From: Cryptomeria japonica
Taxonomy: Eukaryota; Streptophyta; Pinopsida; Cupressales; Cupressaceae
DNA length: 64,000 bases
NCBI RefSeq assembly: GCF_030272615.1
Contig: NC_081413.1
Span: 159,083,849 to 159,147,848 of the forward strand
Reading direction: 5' to 3'
Both the position numbers and the translations under genes were made by a program. The notes under the pieces are model-generated. The model saw only the letters and a list, made by a program, of their open reading frames with translations. It searched no databases and was not told where the DNA came from. Numbering within the stretch: the stretch's first letter is position 1; every line of letters begins with the position of its first letter. Shown here piece by piece: positions 26,176 through 37,059 of this stretch.

Positions 26176-27335
26176 TGTGTGAGCTTGAATTTCATCCTTA
26201 GAATATTACCTGCAATAAGTTAGTTTCACAAAATACAATGGAAATGCATACAGGAAATCCAAAATCCACCAATGAAACTACATGAAATACATACTAAAAT
26301 AAATCATTATTTTACCTTCATGGCTTATGTCTCATTGTGTCCTAACTCCATTGTTCCTGGTTGCAGATGGTGTGCTCTCAGACAATGCATTGTTGGCTTC
26401 CAAGATGGCATATGAAGAATGGACTGATAACTTGTAGTTAACTGATAGTATGATATGCAAAGCTACATGATTGTGCTAAAATGATTATGCTATATGATAT
26501 TTGCTATTTTCTATTTGCTTCAAAACTCACGGATGCATATGATTAATTGAAAAACTATTTGAAGAATAACTTCCTCTCAACTGAAGCTCTTGGTTTTATA
26601 GACTTTGAGAGGATAAGATGATGTGGCTCAGATCAAGGGTCTTGATCAGATCTGCAGATTTGAATGGCTATGAGCAAAGGTGAAGGTTGAGAGAAAGGGG
26701 GAAGGAGAAGACAAGTGTCACTCATCTCACCTTGACTGGGTTGCTGACTGAGGGAATCTAGGGATGGTTGGAGGAAATTTAGGCATGGTAGGACAAGTGG
26801 ACTCAAGTCCTTCCCAAGATGTAGGGGGTGTTGGAGAGAATATAGGAAATGGTTATGAAATATGTATACGTACACAGTTTCATTAATTTTGGAGGTTGAG
26901 GATAAATCATGAATTAATATTTAAGGAATATTAATTTCCTTAGCCACATGTTTGATGAGTTGGCAAAGGGAAGATGAAGTGGAGATGGAGGGTGAGTTGG
27001 AAAAGGGATTAAATAATTTTGAGAATTATTTAATATTTGAGACTATAGGATAGGAGAATAATTATTAAATATTAGATATTTAATTGCTTGGAGGAGATAA
27101 TTAAATATTAGATATTTAATTAACTTGGTTAGAGGAATAATCAAATATTTAGATATTTAATTAAATAGAGGAATAAGATAGATGAATTAATTAATAAAAT
27201 ATTAATTAATAGAAAGACATGAAAATGAATTAAATAAATTAATCTTTTCAAATTAACTATTTAATAGACGAATAATTATTAAATAAATATAAAATATTTA
27301 TTTAATTGCTCATAGCCAATTTTTAGGTGTATACA
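26176..27335 (-). repeat. 3' LTR (left copy) of the 17.4-kb element
   Basis: Reads TGTGTGAGC to GTGTATACA on the plus strand; in element sense it starts TGTATACACCTAAAAATT. It contains a TATA-like CTATAAAACC (complement of 26592-26601). About 27047-27165 holds three palindromic ATTAAATAT-TAG-ATATTTAAT-type words. Same length as the partner at 42465-43624. Confidence 0.95.
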
Positions 27336-27349
27336 TTTTGCCCCTCTTT
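27336..27349 (-). promoter_or_regulatory. Polypurine tract
   Basis: On the minus strand AAAGAGGGGCAAAA directly precedes the 3' LTR. This is the expected place and composition for the primer of plus-strand DNA synthesis, and it confirms the element's orientation. Confidence 0.85.
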
Positions 27350-27848
27350 GAAATGATGTCGAGACAACATTATTTCAAAGATTAAATCAAGTCTCGATAA
27401 TGCCTGATAGAAATTGAAAATCCAGATTGTGTGCCCCCTAAGGAGATTGATCGTGAAATTGTCGAAAATTTTAGTTTGAATGATTAATCTCATCATTAAT
27501 GTGATAAAACTTCAGTCAATCAAATTCATTAAAAATAAATTAAATTGCCCCATTTTTGAAATTAATTACTCTTCAAATAGTAAATATAAAATTAACCAAG
27601 GCTAATTTTAACTTCATTGTTATCCTTGTCAGCTTTTGGAGAGAATATTCTTGCTGAAGTGACCAAAATGGTGATTCCCGTGGAGAACCATTGATTCGAG
27701 CGAGTTCGGCGATATCAGCGGCCAGCGGAGTATGGGTATTCGATATGTATCTTAGCCCGAGCTTTGTTTTCAAGTTTTCATTCAAGATTTCATGTTTTAG
27801 GCATCTTTTTTTGAATTTTTGAAAATTTTGAATTTTTCGTTTTTAAGT

Positions 27849-28190
27849 TTAGCGCATTTGCAATTTAGGTTAGCGCATATGCAATTTTGGTTAGCGCATA
27901 TGCTCTGTATGTTAGCGCTTATGCATAGAATGTTAGCGCAAATGCTTAGATTAGCGCTTATGTTTTATTTGTTAGCGCTTATGCATAGAATGTTAGCGCA
28001 AATGCTTAGAATAGCGCTTATGTTTTATTTGTTAGCGCTTATGTTCAATAGGATAGCGTAAATGCATAAAGCAGCACATATGCATGGTCAATTAGCGCAT
28101 ATGAGCAAAAAAATAGCGCTTTTGCTTAAATTAGCGCATATGCATGGTCGATTAGCGCATATGATCAAATAAATAGCGCTTTTGCTTAAA
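27849..28190 (+). repeat. GCGC-motif array A (about 17 units), upstream of the antisense PMD gene
   Basis: The core TTAGCGCWTATGC, with variants such as TTAGCGCAAATGC and ATAGCGCTTTTGC, recurs about 17 times at roughly 20-21 bp spacing. A higher-order block of about 60 bp (three units) is also duplicated. It reads in the plus direction, the sense direction of the PMD gene that follows. Spacers differ, so it is not a CRISPR array. Its partner is the reverse-oriented array at about 42130-42370. Confidence 0.9.
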
Positions 28191-28324
28191 TTTGAGATTG
28201 TTGATTGATACAAAAGCTAAAAATCACTTTGATGTTTTAGATCTAACATTTTTGATACGCATGTATGATGAAATAGAGTCATGATTGAGTGATTGTATGA
28301 TTGATAGATTGATATATAGTTTTG

Positions 28325-28535
28325 ATTACTGGATTAAGTAGCTCTGATTAGCTTGATTGATAAATTTGATGATTGAGTAGCTTTGTTTAGCTTGATTAAT
28401 AGATTTGATGATTGAGTAGCTCTGATTAGCTTAATTGATAGATTTGATGATTAAGTAGCTCTAATTAGCTTGATTGATAGATAGCTTTGTTTAGCTTGAT
28501 TGATTAGTAGATGATTGAGTCAGTTTGATTTGATT
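28325..28535 (+). repeat. Degenerate tandem repeat, unit about 37-40 bp
   Basis: The word GATTGAGTAGCTCTGATTAG and close variants, followed by CTTGATTGATAGATTTGAT, recurs about five times just before the first PMD codons. A splice acceptor-like ACAAACAG/GAG at 28558/28559 follows it, so this may be intron or leader of the PMD gene. Confidence 0.75.
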
Positions 28536-28558
28536 GATTGTTTTATTTGGACAAACAG

Positions 28559-30676
28559 GAGAAACTTGATGTTCTCCAGTGTCGGGAGAAATTACCGGCC
28601 ATACGTCATTTAGTTCTGGAGTTATCCCAAGCCGAGATTAGACACATAGATGCATGTGGTTTACGTCATTTATTGTTTATGCCAGAGATTATGCATAACA
28701 GAGGTTTGTTGACAGCATTAGCCGAGAGATGGCATAGTGAGCATAACACTTTCCACCTACCGACGGGTGAGATTAGTGTTACGCTAGAGGATGTCTACAG
28801 GATTCTGCATATCCCGGTGACTGGGGAGCTAGTGCAGTACGATTATTAGGATCGCGTTGGGACTGAGGCTTGCAGAGTCATTTTTGCTGATGAGAGCATC
28901 AGTAGAGGAGAGATCTGATGGGTAGACATGGTGATGTACTATGAGACTCTTCCTATGATTCTTGTTGGTTTGATTGGTGGTTTTATATGTCTGGATAGGC
29001 GATCTCGAGGCTTTTCGGTTAGATGGGGTGAGGTGCTACTAAGCATGATGCAGCATCGGACGCGATATGCTTGGGGTGTTTGTATGCTAGCACATTTATA
29101 TCATGATCTACACCAAGTTGTGTATGATGAGGGTGCGAGTTTATCGATATGATGTACTTTATTACAGATCTGGTGCTGGGAGCACATTGCTATTACACGA
29201 CCTATCCATCATAGAGTTCATGGAGAGAGGCAGACATATGTTTATTTTTATGCAGGTGTTCTTACTCAGCCCAAGCTGGGTAAGATGGAGTATTGGCGTT
29301 GGGTTCTTGATTCTTTGGATAGTATTATTTGGAGACCATATGTTGATTGTGAGCCATGGATGGATGATGCACACACATTACCATTTATCATGCAGAGTAG
29401 ATATCTCATTGGTCATACCCCCTTCATTGTTGAGCGACAGTTGATTGGTCAGATTTTGAGACAGTTTGGTATCATTCAGCCTATGCCTACTGGTGTGACT
29501 ATTTATGCTCGGTGATACAGAGATAGGCGGGATTGGGGACCATCTTTGTCATTTGAGATTGCTCGTGCAGAGTTTGTTGCTACTCTGAGAGTGGCTTACA
29601 ATATGAGATTACGCATTCTTGATCCTGGGGTTACTGCAGAGTATGCTCAGTATTTATTAGCTCATCCATTTCCTCGGATTACGGATCCAGCAGATCCTCC
29701 TCCTAGCTCAGGAGATGACGATGATGATTCAGATGATCCTGTTAGCAGGAGACGGAGACGTAGACGAGAGCTTAGAGCTACACATGAGGCTGGGAGAGGT
29801 GGAGATGATGGTGGGGATGGTGGTGGTGGTGGTGGACCTGGACGGAGAGGACGTCGATTGAGAGTCTATGGAGGACCATTTGGACTGGCTGGCAAGATTG
29901 ATAGACCTCGTCCTATGGGTGGGAGAGATGGTGGACGGATTGGGAGGGATACTGGCAGGGTAGTGATGAGATCACCTAGAAGATTGGCAGTGACAGGGGG
30001 CAGGGTGACTGGACTGGATGGGGGTTGTGGGAGAGGTATTGATTTTGGACGGATTCAACCAAATCCTAGAGTTATTGCAGCTCATGGTGGTGATAATGAG
30101 GATCCTGAGGATCATATTCCCCTGATTAGACGATGGGTTCAGAGAGTTACTCGAACTGAGGTTCCAGCAGAGGTTGGTGGTGAGGGGATTGGGATTCATG
30201 CACTACAGCAGGATCTACCAGTGCAGGATATGCCAGATGTGGTTATACCAGAGCATGATGTGCCAGGGCATGATACTATTGATAGTCTGAGAGCACAGAT
30301 TGATCAGCTTCAAGCACAGATACAAACTCTTATGACTGAGAGAGACACAACTGTTAGGAGACAGCAGGATACTCAAGGTCTTCTAGATCATATTCAGCAG
30401 GTTGGGTCAGATACTCTCTCAGCAGACACTATTAGAGCATTATTTCGGGCCAAGAAGGAGACTTCCTACTGGCGACGATGATATAAGGAGGCAGATGCAA
30501 AGAGCCAGAGAGCAAGTAGTTATCAGACCACCGTGTTGATGGATACTAGCAATGGTGGGGTCATGGGACCTCCTCAGAGGAGTGGTGAGCATGGTAGACA
30601 AGCATCTGGAGGATCTTCTCGCCCACAGCCACAGAGACAAACAGAGTCAGGTGGTAGTGGTACAGGAGAGTCGTGA
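28559..30676 (+). pseudogene. Plant mobile domain (PMD, MAIN-like) gene, antisense within the retrotransposon
   Basis: One reading frame runs from 28538 to the TGA at 30674-30676 without frameshift. It is broken by five stops: TAG 28847, TGA 28916, TGA 29150, TGA 29513 and TGA 30479. The first half matches the PMD of MAIN-like and PP7-long-form proteins: CGLRHLL, LLTALAERWHSEHNTFHLP, TGEISVTLEDVYRIL, GTEACR, WGEVLL, YAWGVCMLAHLYHDLHQVVY, LLQIWCWEHIAITRP, WRPY. The second half is an acidic patch, a Gly/Arg-rich stretch (about 29.80-29.87 kb) and a Gln-rich coiled coil (about 30.28-30.40 kb). No in-frame ATG precedes the domain. Phase-0 acceptor ACAAACAG/GAG at 28558/28559 suggests an upstream exon. 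PMD proteins act in nuclear silencing and genome stability when encoded by host genes; here the gene belongs to the element. Stops are mostly explainable as CGA to TGA and CAG to TAG. Confidence 0.88.
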
Positions 30677-32506
30677 CTTTGATTTGAGGCACTTTTATTG
30701 TAGTATCTGATATCATTGTATACTTGGACTTTTATTGTTTTATGATGATCTATATGCAGACATGGTTTCTATATGATGATGCTTTTATTTATGCATGTTA
30801 CTATATTTGATAATTTTTTATATGCTTATATGTTTTAATTTTATGGATGCAAATGAGTAGATGAAATAATGATATGATGCAAATGATAAATGTTTTTGAT
30901 TTTTGATTTTGATGACCTTAGATGGAAATGCAAATGATTACTTAACTTAAATGATGCAAATGCAAATGATCTATATGAAAATGCAAATGAAATGATTACT
31001 TAATGCTTAGGATGATGTATATACAAATGAAATGTTTTTTGGATTTTTTGTGTATGCCACTAAATGATAAATGGAATGATAATGCAGATAATAATGATAC
31101 ACTATATGAAATGTACTTAATTGAATGTAATGCAATGATAAAATGCAACTAAATGAAATGGATAATGATTAAAATGATTCTAAGAATGAATGCTCCTAAT
31201 ATGATAAAATGCAATTGTTTTTGTTTGTCCAAGTATACTCAATCTTTATTTATGACCATTGATCTATTAATGAAATGATATGCTTATAATGCAACTGACA
31301 AATGAATGCTTATAATGCAAATGAATAATGAGCTAATGAAATGATCTAACTAAAAATTGTACTACCATTCTTCATATGCTATCGGGTAACAGTGCTTGTT
31401 TTCATCATTGAGCTTTAAATGTTGTAAGAAAATACAAGCAACTTGACATAATGATTCACGATGGCCTGAGCATTGCTTACATGGATTTTGATATAGCAAG
31501 TTAATACAAGCAACTTGATATAATGGACCAAGTTGACCTGAGTATTGCTTGCAGAACAGACAAGGAGTATCTCCTTTCATGCATGACGTGGAATGTCCTT
31601 ATTGATCTTTTGCCAATCATATCCTGGGACAAGTTCATACCGTAATAAGAGATAAACCATAGACAGTAATCAAAGAAAATAATCATGCCCCATCATAGCT
31701 CCTCTAGTCATGGACATCCTTGAGTCGCATAGAGTACATGATTAGCAATAAAATCAAGATATAAACAGTGAATCTTGTATGTCATTTACATGTTCTTATG
31801 GTCATTAACTGATATAACCATCTTAATGAATGATCGTTGATAATCCTTTATAGTTTGCTAGTTGATTGATTCTTTATTTTCTGAGTTTCATGATTCAGTT
31901 GTTTATGAAATGCCTTGATTTTCGTTTCTTTGTTGCTTGTTATCTGTTTCGAAATCCTAGGTGTTTTTTTTTTTCTAAGTTTTTCAAATGTTTTTGGATT
32001 TTCTAAATTTTTTCGAATGTTTTTGGATTTTCTAAATTTCAAAAGATCACCTTAGCAAAAGGAATTTAGGATTTTGCCCCCAGTGGAAACAAAAATATTT
32101 TATTATGGATATATGAATTGATCAAGATCCAAACCATAGTGGGATACAAATGCAGATTGATTGATGTTGATAAAATCTCAGACAATGACTACGGCAAGTA
32201 TGTCAAAGATTGATAATTGTTGGTAAGCTGCATTTGTTTTTCTAAATGGTTCAGAGCAATGGATGCGAAAGATGGAATAGATGGAAATGGTAAATGCAAG
32301 AGGATGGAGTGGATAGGTGCGCAAAGCGATCTCATGGATGGAGGAACTCACTTTTTAGATAGTGCCTGTTTACCAGGTTTTCACCATCTAAATTTATTGC
32401 ATTTTGTTGTTTTATATATTTTTAGGGATTTTCTGCTTTTCTAATTTTTACTGATTTCTTCAAGACTTTATATGCCTTTTTATTGATTTTTCCAGGACTT
32501 TATATC
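30677..32506. other. Gap between the convergent PMD and pol coding units
   Basis: From about 30780 to 31360 the sequence is low-complexity, built from words such as ATGCAAATGAAATGAT. From 31.36 to 31.56 kb a motif (ATACAAGCAACTTGAYATAATG) recurs twice. I see no coding region. Being between two 3' ends, it probably holds terminators for both transcripts. Confidence 0.55.
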
Positions 32507-35500
32507 TCAAGCATAGAATTTCTTGAGGTGGATAGAATTGATAGGTTCATCAAACCAATCACCTTCTGAGGTAGATAATTTGTATGCTCCTGATCCATAT
32601 GTTGCTACTATGACAAAAGGTCCTAGCCAATTTGGTTCAAATTTGCCCTTCATTTCCCGATCTTGCTAATTTCTTGGATTCTCCCTTAGAACTATGTCTC
32701 CAATCTGGAAAATGTGCGGCTTGACTCTGTGGTTATAGCTTCTTGCCATTCTTTGTTGATATACTTTCAAATGGTCTATTGTATTGTGGCGACGTTCCTG
32801 AATCAATTCTAGTTCCTAGAGTTGAGAGACTCTTTGTTCTTCTTCTGGTATAAGACCATGCAAGGATTCTCGTAGAGAAGGTATCTCTACTTCTATAGGC
32901 AATATCACTTCTGATCCATAGACCAAACAATATGGAGTTTCCCCTGTTGGAGTGCGAACACTAGTTCGATATGCCCAAAGAGCAGGATTCAGTTGAATGT
33001 GCCAATCTTTTCCAACTTCATTGACTATTTTCTTCAAGATTTTTAAGATAGTTTTGTTTGATGCCTTAGCTTGACCATTACCTTGTGGATAATATGGAGT
33101 AGAGAACCTATGTTGGATATGAAATTTTTCACATAGCTCTTTTACATCTTGATTTTTGAATGGTCTTCCATTATCAGTGATAATGGTCATAGGAACTCCA
33201 TAATGACAGATTATGTAATTCAAGATGAATGATGATATTTGTTTTCCCATCACTATTGTTAAAGGCGCTGCTTCAATCCCCTTAGTAAAATATACAGTAG
33301 TAACTAAAATGAATTTATGGCCATTAGAAGATGAGGGATTGATCTTTCCTACCAAATCCAGGCCCCATTGTGAAAATGGCCATGACCCTATCATAGGATA
33401 TAACTCTTGTGCTGGTGCATGAATTAGATTTCCATGAATTTGACATTGTTTACACTTTTTAGCATAGGTGAATGAGTCTCTTTCCATAGTAGGCCAAAAG
33501 TAACCCATACGAATAAGTTTCTTAGCCAATGTTAAACCACTTGAGTGTGTACCACAAATACCCGCATGAATGTCATTAAGAACTCTTTCAGATTCATCTT
33601 TTTCCAGACATCTCAATAATGTACCATCTAGACCACGCCTATATAAGATATCAGCAATAATGGTATAGCGAGAGGACTGATGAATAAAGTTTCTGCATTG
33701 ATTATGAGATAATTCCATAGGAAGGATATGATCTTTTAAATATTTGTAGGTTTGACCGTATAAGGATTGACTGGGTCCTGATATATGGCAAATTCGATAG
33801 GTATGTTAGGATTGAATGGTAGGGGTTAAGATATCTTCCACAAGAAACTCGTACCGTTGTTGATTCTCTTTATTTTACAAGAGAGATGCTATTGTAGCCA
33901 TTGCATCTGCTGCTTTATTTTCATTTCTGGGAATCTGGGTGAATGTGATTTCTTTAAAATGTCCTTTAAATTCTTCCACTAGTTGTTTGTATGGCATAAG
34001 CTTATCATCCTTTTGTTTGATATTCATCATTTATTTGATTAATGACAAGTTGTGAATCACCATAGACATGTAGTTCTTTGACATTCCATTCAATGGCCAT
34101 TTTGAGTCCTATAGCCAATGCTTCATACTCTGTAGTATTATTGGTGCATGGAAATCTTAGTCTATATGATTTCGGAATTGTATGTCCTTGAGGTGTGATA
34201 AAAAATATTCCTGCACCTGATCCATATTGAGTATAAGAACCATTAAAGTACAATTCCCAAAAATTTGTACTTATTGTCAAGATATCTGCATCAGGAAATT
34301 CGATATGCAAAGGCATGTCATTTTGTAGAGGTGCATCAGCTAATTGATCAGCAATGACTTGTCCCTTGATGGCTTTCCGGTCAACATATTCTATGTCGAA
34401 TTCACTTAGTATCATAACCCATTTGGCTAGTCTCCCTGTTAATGTTGACTTACTCAATAAATATTTGAGAGGATCTATCTTTGCTATTAGTTTTACACAA
34501 TGAATCAACATATAATGTCGTAGCTTCTGAGTTGCAAATACAACTGCCAGACATATCTTTTCAATTGATGAATAATGTAACTCATATCCAACAACTGTTC
34601 TGCTGATATAGTAAACTGCTCTTTCTTTTCCTTCATCATCGTGCTGAGCTAGGAGAGCGCCTAATGATACACTTGTTGCTGAGACATAGAGTAACAAGGG
34701 TTTCCCTTTGGTTGGTGATATCAGTACTGGAGGACTCATAAGATATTCTTTTATTTGCAAGAAAGCTTCTTCACATGTTAGATCCCATTTGAATGGAACA
34801 TTTTTATGTAGAAGATGGGTAAAGGGAAGACATCTATCGACCAACTGGGACACAAATCTCCTGATTGATTGCAACCTTCCTTGTAAAGATCGCAATTGAC
34901 TTATGTTCTTAGGTGATTCCATCTCCATGATAGCTTTAACTTTTCCAGGATCGACTTCAATGCCACGAGCTGATATAATGTACCCAAGGAGTTTTCCAGA
35001 GGTTACCCCGAATGCACATTTCTTTGGATTCAATCTCAATTGATATCTTTCCAGCCTATCAAAAATCTTGCTTAAAATGTTCAAATGTTCTTTTCTTGTG
35101 TGATATTTTGCAAGTATGTCATCGACATAATCTTCCATAAATGTATGCATCATGTCATGGAAAATTGTCGTCATAGCCCTTTGATAAGTCGCTCTTGCAT
35201 TCTTAAGCCCAAATGGCATAACATTCCAGCAATATGTTCCCCATGCACAGCTGAAAGCTATCTTCTCTTGATCTTCAGGTGCGATTCTTATTTGATTATA
35301 TCCTAAGAAGCCATCCATTAATGAAAACATCTCATGCCCTGCTGACAAGTCTACTATGATATCAATGTTTGGTAGCGGGAAATCATCTTTTGGACAGGCT
35401 TTATTCAGATCTCTGAAATCTGTGCAGATTCTTATGCTCTTATCTGGTTTTGATACTGGTACAATACTTGAAACCCATTCTGGATAAGCAACTGGTCTTA

Positions 35501-36884
35501 TGAATCCCACTTCTAATAATTTCTTGAGCTCAGTTTTGACAAGAAGAACAATATGTGGGTGCATCTTTCTTAGCTTTTGCTTAATAGGTTTTGCTTTTAA
35601 ATCCACATTGAGATGGTGCATGATAAGATCTGGGTTTATCCCTAGCATATCTGCATAAGACCAAGCAAAATTTATTTGTCGTTGTTTAAAGAATTCCATG
35701 TATTCTTTCCTCTCTTTTTCTGATAATGAGGCAGCAAAATGAAGTGTTTTAGGATCCTTTGATGTATCAATGTTTATTGCTTCTATTGGTTCTATCGGGA
35801 TAGCAGACCTTTCTTGAAAATATGCAGGAAAAATGTCAAACTTTCCATCTTCTGACGCCTCAAGGAGGTTTCCATCATAAGATATGCCCTTTATTTTCTC
35901 TTTTGATTGATCTAATGTTGCCATGAAATGGTTTTCAACAATAGGTCTCTTTCCATGTTTTATTTCACTTTTGCGACCGAAAAGTTTGGCATTTTCCTGA
36001 CTATGAAAAACTTTACTTGAATATGTATTAGAAGATATCTTAGGTGGGATGGGTTCAATAGCGTTAAGGTACACAACTAAGTCATGATCATTGGAAAAGA
36101 CATTTAGTTCGGGGTTGTCTAAATTATCCCAATCAATTAGTTCAGGATGAAGAAGGGGTAAATCATAATTATTGTCATCATTAGGTGTTTCAACGTTCAT
36201 GACATAATGATCATAATTTATCATAGAATATGTATTGTCATAGATTGAATATTTTTGAGGATTGTCTTTCTCAAGAATTTCCAAATTAGTCTTAACAAGA
36301 TTAATATTAGCATTTTGTAGTTCACACTCAAGTGGTTCTTCAATTGGCATTTGTCCCTTAAATGAATGGATTATATCAGCACACACATCTTTGGTATTGC
36401 AAATTTCTTCCCGATTGACTCCATTTGCAGTTTGGAGTTTATAGACTTGTGGACATGTTAAAGAAGATTCTTTTAACAGATTTTGTCTCCTTTCAAACTC
36501 ATCTTCTTCTGGACTAATAGTTAATCCAACCTGACTATCTCTTATTTCTTCTATAGTTCTTGCATATCTGATTCTTGTTTGCACTTCTTGAGGCATTGTA
36601 TCGTTGTTTTTGTCATTCTCTTTTCTTTTTGCATATGCCTCTTTTCTCTGAATTCTGAGTTTCTCTTGTCTCTTTTCTAACTTTATCTTTTGTTCTGTAA
36701 TGGACAAGTCTTCTTTTGTAATGTCTGCTTGATCTTCATTGTGTTCATTACTTGATGTAGTAGATAAAGCATTTGGTCCCCATTCATACTCATTGGAATA
36801 TATTTCTGAATTCTGATCTAAGATTACTCCACTATACCATACTAGAATGTCGTATGGGGCAAACACTTCTCTAATTTCTATCAT
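32507..36884 (-). pseudogene. pol: reverse transcriptase, RNase H, second RNase H, integrase
   Basis: From ATG 36884 a 959-codon frame runs to 34005. A linker of about 340 residues is followed by RT (WVSSIVPVSKPD, RICTDFRDLN, MPFGLKNA, catalytic YVDD at 35118-35129), gypsy-type RNase H (LLLYVSAT, YYISRT, EKICLAV) and an archaeal-type second RNase H (LYFNGS, NNTTEYEAL, YGDSQLV). A frameshift at the A run 34011-34014 moves the frame. The rest of RNase H and integrase then continue to the TGA at 32507-32509, crossing stops at 33875, 33806, 32816 and 32666. Integrase keeps its HHCC zinc part and two aspartates (LDLVG, ITDNG), but the third acidic residue reads lysine (NGQAKASNK, codon 33065-33067). 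The first aspartate of the second RNase H is asparagine (34242-34244). A GPF-containing tail follows. Not functional. Confidence 0.92.
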
Positions 36885-37059
36885 TTCTGTTTTTACGGCT
36901 TCTAGAATATTCTGTTCAGATTTTTGTTTGTATTTTCAGAACTTGTTGACAAGATTTTTCTTCACCTTTGATAGTAGTCTTTTCTTCTTTCTTTTCATGA
37001 TCTTCTTGCTTCTTTTGCTTATTGGCTACTGTTTTGGCTGCTTGATGTAGCTTTTCTTG

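Noticed and set aside
27849-28190. CRISPR array
   Set aside because: Repeats are 10-13 bp with short, similar, non-unique spacers in a eukaryotic retrotransposon, and no cas genes are present; it is a degenerate tandem array.
28847-30481. Programmed stop readthrough or recoding of TGA in the PMD gene
   Set aside because: TAG and TGA are mixed, contexts differ, and the same C-to-T-type stops occur in unrelated ORFs nearby; decay is simpler.
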